Positions 1-12,800 of a stretch of 64,000 nucleotides of DNA are shown piece by piece; within the stretch, counting starts at the first letter, position 1, and each line of letters opens with the position of its first letter. The stretch lies in assembly GCA_036873135.1 (NCBI GenBank), contig JAPTYO010000001.1, positions 40,696,774-40,760,773 on the forward strand, in the 5' to 3' direction. The notes under the pieces were generated by a model. The model saw nothing but the letters and a program-made list of their open reading frames with translations, did no database searches and was not told the origin of the DNA. Origin of the DNA: Clarkia xantiana subsp. parviflora. Lineage: Eukaryota > Streptophyta > Magnoliopsida > Myrtales > Onagraceae. The position numbers and the translations under genes are program-made.

Positions 1-1289
1 GCAGATAGGAGCTTCTGCCGCCATCCAATGTGGATCTGAAACACATATACGACGGAGGGGAACCGAACTAGATCGTCACCGGCCGACATGGAAGAACTCT
101 GCATCCGACCGAAATGCCCTCGATCGAAGCTCTCCTCCACCTGAGCAGTCACACCTCGTGGGAGCGTTTGCAAGCATGGAAAAGGGGCTTCAGGGGGTGG
201 GCTTCTCTCTTCGGAATCTGGCTTATTATTCAAAAAGGGCCCAAGAGCAGGTGACATGCACAAGGATGCATGCATAGGTCCAGCAAGGTGACCAGATGGG
301 CCTTCGACCAACACTCAAGCCCTTGACTCCCATAAACAGCTAGCTGAAAGCTTGAAACCACCAACCCCAGACTCCCTGAACCAGTCAAACAAGTCAACCG
401 GTCAAACCAGTCACTATCATCCAAACCGGTCAACATCGGTCAAATCACCCAACTACGACAAAACCGGTCAACATCGGTTGAATGGGTCCAACCGGCCAAA
501 AGCATCGTGCTTAGGCCCTATACATCGTACTCATCGAGTTCATTGCGAACCATTGAGTCAAATTCGTTAAACACATGATAAGTATTCATTACACTTATAT
601 TTAATCGCTTTATTTGATATAACATTCTATGTTTTACACTCGCGTTATATAGTGATCTACCTTTATACTGTTGTTGTATTAAAGGAATCTTAGTAAGCAG
701 ATGAAATTAAACTGCCAACTAAGGGTCGTAGACTTTGAAATGCATGGAAGCTTAAAAGCCAAAGTGCACACGACCATCGTTCGTCTAAGTTACGGACTAA
801 CACCAAAGCTCGTCTGATGCTCAACTCTCCACAGCTAAAAGCTCGCCTTAGAGAAGCTTACAAGCTAAGCTAACAAGATAAATCTCCTATTTATTTACAT
901 GAGTTAGCTATTTTTTTGATGCCGTTGCTAAGACAAACGCATATAGGAACTATCTGCCGAGATACTGATTTATTGCTAAGACATGATAAGTCTCATATTT
1001 GTCGTTGCCTGCATGCAATCACTGCTACTTTAACATGCATGTGTTAATTGATACATACATGATCATAAACATGCATAGTTAACTAGGGTAACCTATCGGT
1101 TAAAACCTAGCATTATCAATTTATCATAAGGACCAAATCGCGTTACTAGCAGCTTATAAGTGGGGGGCATAAATGTCTAATATACCCTTTAGGGATTAGT
1201 AACTAAAGATGCATCATGACCATCTCTAATACGGCATGCATGTTTCATCAAGGGTTGCATAAAACGTTACTTGCCAATTTATATGAAAA
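1..1289. other. Unclassified non-coding left edge
   Basis: No gene is recognisable. Positions about 350-505 carry several imperfect copies of a short motif around 'accggtcaac', which looks like repeat-derived sequence. The rest has ordinary AT-rich composition and no long open frame. It may be the end of a repeat that starts outside the window. Confidence 0.4.
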
Positions 1290-2304
1290 CTAGGTATGAA
1301 CCCCGCGCACCGCGCGGGATGAGAAAATAATTTAATTATATAAGAAGAGAGATTGAAGCAATTTTGAAATAAAAATGTAACTTTTTATAGCCAAATGAGC
1401 ATTCATTTATTTATGACCAATAAAAATAAATATACATGCAAAATCTAGTCAAATATTATCTACAGAAAAATAAATACATGTTCAAAATATCAAACAATAC
1501 CTCTTCTCATTTTATTTACTTCAAGTCGATATACAACACAATTAGATACATACATAATTTAAAACTGATAAATTCACATCTATAATATAAAAAAATAATA
1601 TCCCATAGCAAATGTATTAAAATGTTGTATTTATTATTATTTTACTATTTTCATATGCAAAAAGTATGATATTTATTCACATTCTAGGACATATTTATCT
1701 TGTTGTGAATATATTTATCTTGTTGTGAAGTATACTTTTTTAATAAGTTTCATCTTCGTTTCCCAACTTGACTGTAGGTCAGATAGCTCGATACTCCTAT
1801 CCCATGATGTTTAATAACTCGTGACAATTACAAAAGTTCCTGTCAAAATAAAAAAAATTGATGTCGGTCGATCTCTCAAAAAACCCTAAGTTAATATCTA
1901 GTTAACTTCTACACACTTACCTCAAATTCAATTGAGTTAAGAAGTCTTTCATTAATTCTATTCAAATAGCAATTTATCATCGTAAACCCTTCCTTCTGAG
2001 TCAAGAATTCAATTAAGCACCTGAATCAACAGAGAAAAAAATAACGTAAGTCCTTCTGAATCCCTTCATTGTTTGTGTTATATGAATATACATGTTCAAA
2101 TAATATATCATAGCCTAATCTATTATAATAAATAATATATATAATATTATGTTTGTATATGTTTCTCATGAGTATCTGCGATTTAAGAATATACACAATC
2201 GAAGAAATTAGACGGTGAAGGCGAAACAAATTAGATGATGGTTAGTTGTACGACCAAATCACATAATAAAATAATATTAATATAATTGACTCAAACATAT
2301 ATAA

Positions 2305-2370
<66 letters not shown>

Positions 2371-2643
2371 AAGAATATATATGTAACTCATTAAGACATG
2401 AAATTAAAATCACTTCGAAGTCAAATAATGTATGTATCTATCTTAGAGCTCTTGGCAAGTAAATACATACCTTGATTTAGAATCGAGGTCGATGAGTCTC
2501 ATTCTATTTGTCATCAGAATCATTGTCGATGCAGTTGATATCCTGATATATATATATTAAGAAATACACACTAATTAACATGTATTAAATTATAACTTCA
2601 TTACTTTAAATAACCAACATATATAATAATATTCCATGCATAA

Positions 2644-2678
<35 letters not shown>

Positions 2679-3622
2679 TAAATCTTTAAAATGTGAAATT
2701 TCTTGTGAAATTTAAATAGAAAGTAAGAAAGAGAAAGTAAATGAACAAATGTATTGGTGCTTGGTGGGACCCTATTTCACTTTCTATAGAAATTTCACAT
2801 AAAATTTCACAGTTTGTAGCAACACCCTAATATACCTGATCACCGTAAAAATCAATCCACATGAATTTTGCAGTTCAAAGTTGGTGAACGTGTGTGATAT
2901 TTGTAATCCTGCAAAACGTTTCTCTAACCAAATTATTACTTATCATAATTCTTAAGAGAATACATGTTAAAAGAATAAAAAAAGAAAGACCAATGCATAT
3001 TAATATCTCATCTGAAAAGGTGCTAAATCGTGGTCGTGGTCGCCGAAGAAATACCGGTCCGAGAATGTTTGTCTAGGTTGTTGGTTCCACCATATAATTT
3101 TAGCAATGTTGATGTCTTGAGGGATTGGGATCGGCTCTATATACATTGGGTTGTTAATTATTTTCTCATGGGACCTTTGTAAAGTACAAAGTACGGGTAA
3201 TTTAGGGTTTATATATGATATGTAACCCAAGTTTAGGTTAAGTTTACGGCAAAAATATAGGGTTAATTAGATAAATGGTAACCGTAGAAGAATTGTATAT
3301 ATATATATATAATTTTTTCTTCCAATTATATTATTTATTATTCTATATATATACGGCTTACGTGGTGGCCTATGGTCTTCCGGAACCAAACTGTATAGAT
3401 TTACTGTTTAAAAGGAAACTTTTAATTAATTTGTTTCTATAAATTGCGTAGAGACTAAAATAGGAGATAAAAATACTTCTTAATTTTCAATCAATCAATA
3501 TTATGTATCTAAATTTAGAGAACCCCTATTAAATTCCGATTAAATTAGGCAACGCTGACTGGACAAACTGTCCACGTGTCAGTCAGATGGCTTCCGATAC
3601 CGAATTAATATAATATAGTAGA
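1290..3622 (-). mobile_element. Complete non-autonomous Helitron
   Basis: Read on the minus strand, the element begins with TCTACTATATTATATTAATT at 3622 and ends at 1290 with CTAG. The 3' end is preceded by a GC-rich hairpin (CCGCGC-GG-TGCGCGGGG region, 1300-1320) in an otherwise AT-rich sequence. The flanking host bases are A (1289) and T (3623), as expected for Helitron insertion between A and T without target duplication. Length is 2,333 bp. No Rep/helicase coding sequence is present, so it would depend on an autonomous relative. The 5' end also carries a GACACGTGG-type motif, common in plant Helitrons as I remember them. It contains TA microsatellites. Confidence 0.75.
2307..2367. repeat. 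(TA)n microsatellite
   Basis: About 30 uninterrupted TA dinucleotides inside the Helitron. A second, shorter TA run is at about 2648-2675. Confidence 0.95.
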
Positions 3623-4261
3623 TAGTCACAAGGGATCCATGACACTTTATCAGTGTCCGATCGCCACATCATAATGCTACATGTATAGCTATTTCATATA
3701 CTAGTATCGTAACAGGGGTATCTGTATATGCATACATGTACGAATGATTATATCATCATTTTATCTAATATCTTAAATCCACATCATGTGTTGTCTTAAG
3801 ACATGTTATATAAACCAATAAAATGTGATACCTCTCATTGGCTTGGGGGCATGATATATATACAAGTGCATTTCCATACATGCAATACTATCGTAGTATT
3901 TATGCTTTCATTCATGCTCACATGATCCATGTGCATACATATTCAGAAAATGTAAGTCATCTACTAGACCTAAGGCGTAGGCTATAACATGCCCCCTAGT
4001 GACTGTTAAACGCTCACTCACTCTCCCCGTCCTTACGAATATCATCTTCGGGCATGCATACTTATCACAACACGGATTGAATTTACTTTCACATACGTAA
4101 TTTCATCATTGCGCGTGTAACTGACCACACTTTGTTGGGTATGCTCTAAACATGATCTACGATATCTACCTTTGAAGGCGATAAGTATTACCGTCCTCGT
4201 GACAAAATACATACATGTTACTACTGTATCACACGCGTCAACATGGAAGACTCCATAAGAC
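3623..4261. other. Non-coding spacer
   Basis: About 640 bp between the Helitron and the hAT element. No open frame, inverted repeat or recognisable domain was seen. Confidence 0.5.
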
Positions 4262-5185
4262 CAGTGTTATCAGAGCCGGACCGGACCGGCGGTCCAATAG
4301 GGTTCAAATCGGAACCGGTGCATCCAACAGTCCGGTTCAAGTAAATCCGGAGGATGCAAGCGAATCCGGTTGACGAACGGGCCGGTTTTTCACGGACCGG
4401 GCGTTCACCGGTTCGGTAAAAAAAACATAAAAATATAAACTGAAATTTACTAAATGCTTCGGATCCGCCGCTCTCAAAACCATGGACATCATCTAGAGGA
4501 ACTCCATGGTGGTTGCCTTGTTCTTCCAAGCAAACGATGTTACCATCTAGATATGCTTTGATGTATAGCTAACCATCTAGATCCGGCAGTCTTTGATGTA
4601 TAGCTACGGGATTGTGATGCTGGAACTGGCGATCGAGGTGAGTCCCGGGACGAATTTGAAGAGTAGATGAGAAGATGGGCGAGTGGTGACGTGGGTGAGC
4701 AAGAAGATGAGGGAACCGAACATGGTCGCAAGGGAATTACAAGGAGAAGAAGACGGAGGTGTTATGGGTAATGGAATTTGAATCACCCACTAAGCAATTC
4801 CAATACCCAAAGACTTTGCCTGCCTAGAAGATCCAGTAAGTGAATTCACTTACCCTAAATTGATGTTTCATAATTCACCGTGTAATGTGCTTATGTAACG
4901 GGTAATGGAATTGCTGTGTCGATTTCCCAGATTTGCAACTTCAAGGCAGGCGGGCGGGGGGCCGGACGGCCGGAGTGGGTGCGGAGAAGAGGGAGTGGAT
5001 GTGGCCATGTGAGTGCCGTCAAGAGCTGAAATTTTTGGAATAGATTAGACTATATTCGAATTTAGGGTTTATGTATGGGCTGGACTGGTGTTTGGGTTAT
5101 TGGGCTGCATTTTGTTGTTTTTGTATAACATAGCGGCCGGACCGGGTTCGAACCGGGTGAACCGGGAACCGGTGCCTTTGACGGT
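4262..5185. mobile_element. hAT-type non-autonomous element, right end missing
   Basis: It starts with CAGTGTTATCAGAGCCGG followed by CCGGACCGG-type subterminal repeats, the same terminus as the complete element at 17,507-18,507. The right side reaches matching subterminal repeats (GGACCGGGTTCGAACCGGG near 5140-5160) but lacks the terminal AACACTG. It stops where the direct repeat of the next element begins. The interior has no recognisable coding sequence. I infer truncation by, or rearrangement with, the 5,186-12,690 element. Confidence 0.65.
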
Positions 5186-6706
5186 TGCCGGACCTAAAAT
5201 CTGACCTAAGGCGATTTACGTTTTGAAAACGTGCAATTTTGAATAGAGTCGCCGCTAGTTAATTATTCGGCTAACTAGAATCCTAAATTAGCTAAGCGAA
5301 TAACTAATTAAACACCTAGGTATTAAATCAGTCTACGATCATAAATACGAGTTCGGGGGTTCTGTTACGAATTAAAACTCATGAAATTAATCACGCCCTT
5401 TCGGTACTCAATTCACAAATTTGCCAATTATATTGCTTATACATACATCACACTAAATTAATCTAACGATGCCAAGATTTAATCAAACTCTTATCATATA
5501 CAAAATATTATTAATTATAAACTTAAGTAAAACTAATTACAATCTAAAACTCCTAATTAAGACGAAATCTGAAACTCTAAAATTATCAAGCATACACTCG
5601 ATACACAAACTAATATATATGACTTTGAACAATTAAACATGCTATCTAATTAAATTTAATTAACTACAATTAAACTACTAATCACGTTTAACAAACTACA
5701 TTTAAAATATTCAATATAATATAACAATAATAATAATATAATAACAGATTAATAATAAATAAATAAAAGTAATTAAAAAAATGAAAAGACACTACGGGAC
5801 CTGCAGAAGGAGCCCACGACAACTGCAAGGGTAGTCCGGCGAGAAGCAGCTACCGGCGGCAGGGGCGGGTTGTCAGACACCAGCGGACGGCACAGAAGGT
5901 GCGGTGGCGACGGACCATGAAGCAGCAAACGAAGCAGGAACTTCGGCGAGGTCCAGGCGGAGATCTGGTCGTCGTCGGGCTTGAGCTGAAGGCGATGGGA
6001 TGGCGGAGGATGACCGGACAGCGTGGCTCGGCAACGGCGCAGCAAGTCCGACGGCTATTGGGCCTGGGAGGAGCGTGGAGGTCTAGTCTGGTGGTCACGG
6101 GTGGCTGGGCAGCAGAGGGGCGGTCGGGAGTTGGCCAGATCAATGGACCAAAACCAGGTGGCGGCAGGCTGATTCATTGGAGGTCCAGCGGCGTGCAGGT
6201 CGTGGTGGGGTGCGACCCAGGCTGGCGAGCTTCGGCGGGCGAGAACAGTGGATAGCGAAGGTGTGGCGGAGCTGGCTGTCGGAGGTCGCCGGAGGACGGG
6301 ATTCTTCAGCGGGAAAAAAAAAAAAAAAACTTTTTCACTAGAAGACGAAATAGCACGATTTTCCAGAACTGATGTATTATTATTGATGTGGTGTCCTTTT
6401 ACATGTAACAAATGATCTTATTTATAGCTAAACTAGACCCTAAAAATTAGGAAAGCAAAATCTGAAAAATATATGCATTTAATATTCTGAAAATATACAT
6501 ATCTATTTATGTATTTCACCATAAATACACATAATATATTTTCTAAATATTTTACAATAAATAATGCATATACATTATCCTATTTTAAGCCGGTCCTATC
6601 TTTAGAAACTTCGAGACCTTCCATATTTTAAATACTTCATTTTTTTAACGCGTCACATATGACATTTTTGGACGTGCTACGCGCGGACCAAAATTAGGTG
6701 TTTACA
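5186..6706. repeat. Left terminal direct repeat (putative LTR)
   Basis: It aligns with 11,559-12,680 from the first bases. It is AT-rich at the start (5200-5780) and then has a GC-rich patch (about 5800-6300) with open frames on both strands that match no family I know. A poly(A) run lies at 6316-6331. It ends in TGTTTACA before a pyrimidine-rich GCTTGCCCCTCTTTGGG stretch. Only the first 1.1 kb is shared with the right copy. Confidence 0.65.
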
Positions 6707-6860
6707 GCTTGCCCCTCTTTGGGCGAATTCCCGTAGAACGTGTTCGAGGAGATTTGTCCAAAGACGAGTAAACACTATTTTTGGTTGGAAAGTATATCTT
6801 CTTTTGAGTCTTCGAATCTTCAAGGAAACTCCTGGCTTATTTCGGAAAGTGCAAAAAAGT

Positions 6861-7285
6861 AGAGCCTCTGTCGGCGGTGCCCCTGTTGACAGTGCCTCCA
6901 TTGGTAGCGCAGAAAAGTAAAGCCTCGGTCGGCGGTGCCCCTGTTGGCGGTGCCTCCATTGGTAGCGCAGAAAATAGAACCTCCGTCGGCAGTGCCCCTG
7001 TTGGCGGTGCCTCCATTGGTCGTGCAGAAAATAGAACCTCCGTAGGTGGTGCCCCTGTTGGCGGTGCCTCCATTGGTAGTGCAGAAAATAGAAACTCCGC
7101 CGGTGGTGCCCCTGTTGGCAGTGCCTCCATTGGTAGTGCAGAAAGTAAAGCCTCCAGTGGCGTGCGGAAAAGTAAAGCCTCCAGTGGCGTGCGGAAAAGT
7201 AAAGCCTCCAGTGGCGTGCGGAAAAGTAAAGCCTCCAGTGACATGCGGAAAAGTAAAGCCTCCTATGGCGTGCAGTAAAGTAAAA
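6861..7285. repeat. Minisatellite with 57-bp and 27-bp units
   Basis: About five copies of a 57-58-bp unit starting AGAACCTCCGTCGGCGGTGC (6861-7146) are followed by five copies of a 27-bp unit starting AAAGCCTCCAGTGGCGTGCG (7147-7281), with decayed variants to about 7400. The 27-bp unit shares the AAGCCTCC core with the longer one. The units are mostly divisible by three, so several frames stay open on both strands. No known protein repeat is recognisable. A structural repeat is likelier than a gene. Confidence 0.85.
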
Positions 7286-8800
7286 TCTTGATCGATGATG
7301 CCTCCAGTGGCGAGCGACAAGAAAAAGTCTCTAGTGGCGTGTATCGGAGAAGAGCCTCTAGTGGCGTCCGTTGGAGAAGTGCCTCTAGTGGCGTGACTTG
7401 CGAAGGCTGAATACTAAGGCTTCGTTCGTCGGGGGTGATTCTCAGAAAGCTGGATAACTTCAGATCCTGATTCTCGGTGGTGACTAGCATACCTGGGGCA
7501 GCGCAACACCGTTGAAAAGAGTAGACACGATGACTAGCATATTTGGGACAGTGCAACACCGGTTGGGGTGACTCTCGGAAAGCTGGACAACTTCAGATCC
7601 CGATTTCCGGTTGATTTGTAGGAACATACTGTAACAATCATACTCATCTTTGAATGGTGACTCGCGAGGGCAGACTGTAACCGTCCCGCTTACCGTGAAA
7701 TTGACTTGTAAGAACAGACTGTAACAGTCCTACTCATCCTTGAATGGTGACTCGCGAGAGCAGACTGTAACCGTCCCGCTTGCCGTGATGTTGACTTGGA
7801 AAACGCTGTACCGTAGATAATACACAGGCGCACGAATGTTTGTCCCTAATTTTTGCCTAAATTGCGCATGATGCGACAACTTAGCGGGATCTTTCTTTTT
7901 TTTTTTTTTTTTTTAGACTTTCTCTTTTTTCTCTCATTTTGCCACGGTCGATTGAGAGATTTTCGACCGTGCCCCTCGGTTTTTTTATTTTCTCTCATTT
8001 TGCCATGATTGCAATTTCTGAACTTGCAACCATGCCTCTCATTTTCTGATTTTGCCTAGGCCGCCCTCTCGGGTTTTCAACCTAGCGGAAGCACTCTTTA
8101 TTTGATAGCCGATTAAACGGTGGCTGTGACCCGTACTTTATTTTCCGCCTCAATGCGGGAGTATTTGTAGCCGTTTGGAGGGTGGCTGTGACCCTTTACT
8201 CACCGTCTTCAATGTTGCGGGAGCTCTTTGGATTGTAGCCATTTGGTGGGTGGCTGTTGCCCTTCATTCCTCGTCTCTGATCCGGGAAACACTTTTTGTA
8301 TGTAACCATTTTGAGGGTGGTTGTGGCCCTTTCACTTAATATCCGCCATCGATGTTCTGGGAGTGCTCTTTTGATTGTATCCGTTTAGAGGGACGACTGT
8401 GACCCTTTCTTTTATTTTCCCGCCCTCACCGGGTTCGCGGGATCACTCTTTTTCTGTAGCCATTTTAAGGGTGGCTAAGGACCTTTTATTTTCTCCCGCC
8501 CTCACATGGTTCGATGGGTCACTATTTTATCTGTAGCCATTTGGAGGGTAGTTGTGGCCCTTTCACTTATTTCCCATTTTTAATGTTGCGGGATCACTCT
8601 TTATCTGTAGCCATTTGAAGGGTGGCTCTGGCCCTTTTCTTTGTAGTCGTTTTAGGGACAACTATGACCATTTTTATTTGTAGTTGATTTAGGGACAACT
8701 TTGACCATTTTATTTCTCCAATGCTCTCACAAGAATTCCGCGAACACTCCCTTTATTTTTATGTAGCCGATTAAAGGGCGGCTGTGACCCTAAAAAATGA
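7286..8800. repeat. Degenerate tandem repeats inside the LARD-like element
   Basis: Two families are visible. At about 7400-7800, duplicated blocks contain GACTAGCATA, GAAAGCTGGA and GCAGACTGTAACCGTCCCGC. At about 8100-8790, some ten diverged copies, 65-110 bp apart, are built around TAGCCATTTGGAGGGTGGC followed by TGTGGCCCTTT and TGTTGCGGGA. A poly(T) run lies near 7895-7915. No coding sequence was recognised. Confidence 0.7.
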
Positions 8801-10080
8801 TTATTTTTTTTTTTGCTTTTTTTTTAAAGAAAATTTAACGAAAATAATCAACAATAACTATGTACATGCCCCTAGTGGCAAATTGGAAAATTTTAATTCA
8901 AATCATCTTCTTGAGAAGGACTCAGCTGGTTGAGTCAAAAACATATTGGTCGTGTCAACACCCTGGATTAACCCTACGACAATGGATGACATAGGTAATA
9001 ATTTCTTCTCTCGGCTTCTCAAGTGCCCCGACTATTTCTCAATCTCATATGGGGATGGCCCATGGTTAGCACTGACGAGTTTAGACTTCGCCGCATGACG
9101 AATGTATGACTCGGTTGAGGATCACACATGGATGAAGTGGAGTAGTCCGCATTGGGGCACATATATTGTGCGAGATAAATTCGGCAGCCGACACAAGAAT
9201 GGTGGGCGAGCAAAGGGCCGTGCACGAGATGTGCTCTTCAGGGGCTTTGATTTGGATGATTATCCGAGTTGCACAATGAGTAAGGAAAAACTCAAATTTC
9301 GGGGAGAAAATTGATCACGACTTCTCTTACCTGGGTGCCCAACATCTTTAATGGAAATTTGCTCCATATGTGAATGGATTTGTTGCATGTTCTGTCTTTT
9401 TCTTCATATGGCGGGTGGAATTTTGGCATGGAAGTTCTTTGAAGCGGTCACGTTTCATGTGGTTGCGACCTCGTTGAAGTAGTCGTCTGATCTGCAAAAA
9501 GAGTGGGGACAGTCAAATCTCAATGAAAAAATCAAGTACAATTCATCATACCTGAGTGTTGGATATCCCGAGTGCGCCATTTGTTCTTCATGCAACTGGA
9601 TGGCTGCACGTTTTTTTTTTTTATGTTCCCCCATTTGGCTGACACCACTCGTATGTACCAGATACCTATCCAATGGTACCTGAAAAGAGTGAATGAAAAA
9701 TCAGTCCAGAGAATATGATAAATCATGCATGATTTTTTGAAAGCTCTAATGTCATTCATTTCATAATTTTGATTAATTTTTTGAGAATGAGTCAAAATTA
9801 ATGATCTAAGGTGTTTTGCACCATCATGGAGTTTGCTGAGTGCATTATCTAGCTCGAACGCATGACAGATGCTCAAAACAAAGCTTTTTTCAAAAAGATT
9901 TTCTCATCCTTTGTTTAAACTTGAATAGTCGCACTCAACTGTACAGTTAAACTATTTTCAAAAATTAGCATCAAAACTCTCACTTTTTAAACGCTTGTTC
10001 ATGCGAATGTTGAGACGATCTTGCCAGAAAAGTGCAATACACCTTGGATAAAAACGAATTACTCTACAAATATTTTTTGT
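8801..10080. other. Non-coding interior of the LARD-like element
   Basis: Contains a 71-codon open frame at 9102-9314 and other short frames, none resembling a known protein. I treat them as chance frames. No inverted repeats or RNA genes were seen. Confidence 0.45.
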
Positions 10081-11110
10081 AATGCTCATGCATGCTCGAA
10101 AGTTAAAGTTCTACTATAAAGAAACTTACAACTTACAACCAGTTTACCTGAATGATACATATGGAATGTATGTACAAAATGAAAAATCCAGGTAAAGTTT
10201 TTTTTAAAAAAAATAACGCAAATGCGATGGATGTTTGGAATTAAAAGCTCAACAACTAAGAGAAGATTTACAATTTATCTAAAAACTTTTTTCCTAAAAT
10301 AATGTATATTAGATGTACATGAGATGAAAGTTGTACAGTTAAGAAAATTTACAAATTATCTGAAAAGATTTTTTTTGTTTTTTTTCGATGAGGAAAAAAA
10401 ATCAATTCATCTTGGTTGCTCAAAATTGAAAAAAAATTAAGTGAAAAGTTTTTTTTAAAGAATGCATATGAGATGCACAACAATAAATACAAGATGCAAA
10501 CTTAAAAATAAAACTTCTAAAACTAAGACAAATTACAATTTACCTGAAATGCTTTTTCCCGAAAATAATGCATACGTGATGCATGTTTTTAGTTAAAAAT
10601 TTCAGGTAAAAGGTTTTTTCAACAAAGAGCCCTAAAACTAAGAGAGCTTACGATTTATCCAAAATTTTTTTTAAAATTAATGCACATTAGATGCACTATT
10701 TAAAAATAAAACAATTCAGGTAAAATTTTTTTTGAAATGATGCATATGGAATGCACGTTCAAAATTAGAAGCTCTAATAGCTAAAGAGGAATTACAATTT
10801 TTCCTAAAAAAAAATATTTTTTTAACAACGCGTGTATGATGCATAAAAAATTACAACTTACCTGAAGATTTTTTTTTTTTTTTTTTTTTTTAAAATAATG
10901 CGTATGAAACGCAATGTTGAAATTATAAATTCAGGTAAGAGTTTTTGAAAAAAAAAACAATGCATGTTTGAAAAGAAAATTTCTACAACTAAATGACTAA
11001 CTACTTAGCTGAAAAAGTTTGTTTTTTTTGTTTTGTTTTTTTTTAAAAATACAATGAGATGAATGCATGAGAAATAAAAGTTATACAAACAGTCGTATGA
11101 TAACATTTAC
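10081..11110. repeat. A/T-rich degenerate tandem repeats
   Basis: Roughly 80-130-bp diverged units repeat the order ATGCATATGAGATGCA, AAGCTCTACAACTAAGAGA, TTACAATTTACCTGAAA, then a homopolymeric T or A run. The long runs (for example 10,868-10,890) are typical of an old array. The sequence is non-coding. Confidence 0.6.
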
Positions 11111-11558
11111 AAAAAAAAAAAAACAGATCATGTTAGGGGGGTAAAAAAAAATGTGTGACTTTGCTCTACAAGGTAGGTTCCACTGATAGGTTCCCGACAA
11201 GGTTGTTTCCTCACCCTATCATAGGGATCATAAGACCTTAACAAGCGAGCCGTACCGGCGGCCCAGCCTCTCCGGTCGTACCGTACTAAACCTCCGGGTT
11301 CCTAGTCACCCTGGGTTTTAGGCGTTTCGGAGATTACACTAAAGTGAGTGTGTGAATTCAAATAATACATATACAACATAGAAAATTTGTCAGTCATAAT
11401 AAAAAACTAACTCCACACCTGAAATCGCACAAAAACAACCAAGTTAGATCAGTGAAGTAAAAAAAAAAAAAAAAAACTACAAAACTCAAACATGGCAAAA
11501 AAAAAAAGTGAATATACTGAGCCCGAACCCTCTAATTTCCCCAGCAGAGTCGCCAAAT

Positions 11559-12690
11559 TGTCAGACCTAAAATCTGACCTAAGGCGATTTACGTTTTGAA
11601 AACGTGCAATTTTGAATAGAGTCGCCACTAGTTAATTATTAAGCTAACTAGAATCCTAAATTAGCTAAGCGAATAACTAATTAAACACCTAGGTATTAAA
11701 TCGGTCTACGATCAGAAATACGAGTTCGGGGGTTCTGTTATGAATTAAAACTCATGGAATTAATCACGCCCTTTCGGTACTCAATTCACAAATTTGCCAA
11801 TTTTATTGCTTATACATACATCACACAAAATTAATCTAACAATGCCAAGATTTAATCAAACTTTTATCCTATACAAAATATTATTAATTATAAACTTAAC
11901 TAAAACTAATTACAATCTAAAACTCCTAATTAAGACGAAATCTGAAACTCTAAAATTATCAATCATACTCAATACACAAACTAATATATATGACTTTGAA
12001 CAATTAAACATGCTATCTAATTAAATTTAATTAACTACAATTAAACTACTAATCACATTTAACAAACTACATTTAAAATATTCAATATAATATAACAATA
12101 ATAATAATATAATAACAGATTAATAATAAATAAATAAAAATAATTAAAAAAATGAAAAGAAAGTTACGGGACCTGCAGAAGGAGCCCACGGCAACTGCAA
12201 GGGTAGTCCGGCGAGAAGCAGCTACCGGCGGCAGGGGCGGGTCGCGTCAGACACCAGCGGACGGTACAGAAGGTGCGGTGGCGACGGACAATGAAGTAGC
12301 GGACGAAGCAGGAACTCCGGCGAGGTCCATGCGGAGATCTGGTCGTCGTCGGGCTTGAGCTGAAGGCGAGGGGATGGCGGAGGATAACCGAACAGTGTGG
12401 CTCGGCAACGGCCCAGCAAGTCCGGCGGCGATCGGGCCTGGGAGGAGCGTGGAGGTCTGGTCTGGTGGTCACGGGTGGCTGGGCAGCAGAGGGGCGGTCG
12501 GGAGTTGGCCAGATCAATGGACCAAGACCAGGTGACGGCATGCTAATTCGTTGGAGGTCCGACGGCGTGCAGGTCGTGGTGGGGTGCGGCCCAGGCTGGC
12601 GAGCTCCGGCGGGCGAGAACAGTGGATAGCGAAGGCGTGGCGGAGCTGGCTGTCGGAGGTCGGGATTAAACTTCGGCGGGAATTTTTTTA
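11559..12690. repeat. Right terminal direct repeat (putative truncated LTR)
   Basis: Starts TGTCAGACCTAAAATCTGAC and follows the left repeat closely, including the AT-rich first half and the GC-rich patch at 12,170-12,670. Similarity ends near 12,680, so roughly 400 bp of the repeat seen on the left is absent. The long minus-strand frame here (12,164-12,769) crosses the end of the repeat and has no recognisable domain. Confidence 0.65.
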
Positions 12691-12719
12691 ATGTTAATAA
12701 GAAATAAGATGTGCATTTA

Positions 12720-12800
12720 AAGTTCGGACCGAGAGCGTTAAGACCTCGGATCGCCCACGGAAAACACAATTCGCTTTACCAGTTGGTCCAACCAACCTTA
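12720..12800 (-). mobile_element. SINE-like fragment
   Basis: The minus strand reads GGTTGGACCAACTGGTAAAG, similar to the A box of tRNA-derived SINEs, followed by CGATCC and GGTCTTAACGCTC. It matches the longer copy at 51,895-52,009 but lacks the middle part that would hold the B box. It lies just beyond the truncated right terminal repeat. Confidence 0.4.

Larger units (their letters stand above)
5186..12690. mobile_element. Large non-coding element with direct terminal repeats (LARD-like)
   Basis: Two direct repeats, 5186-6300 and 11,559-12,680, are nearly identical over about 1.1 kb. The second begins TGTCAGACC after a CCCCAGCAGAGTCGCCAAAT boundary. The first appears to run on to TGTTTACA at 6706, giving a possible LTR of about 1.5 kb with TG...CA ends. 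The 3' copy loses similarity at about 12,680 and is truncated. The 4.9-kb interior has no gag, protease, RT, RNase H or integrase similarity and consists mostly of tandem repeats. Large retrotransposon derivatives without coding capacity (LARDs) are the best-fitting known class. I saw no primer binding site, so the class is an inference. Confidence 0.55.

Noticed and set aside
6877..7278. Open frames of 130-166 codons on both strands as possible repeat proteins
   Set aside because: They arise from 57- and 27-bp tandem units divisible by three. Several frames are open at once and none has a recognisable domain or codon bias.
9102..9314. A 71-codon frame as a small gene
   Set aside because: No similarity to any family I know, no supporting context, and it lies inside a repeat-rich non-coding element.
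12164..12769. A 201-codon minus-strand frame as a gene
   Set aside because: It runs across the GC-rich part of the terminal repeat and past its end. The corresponding frame in the left repeat is not conserved over its length.
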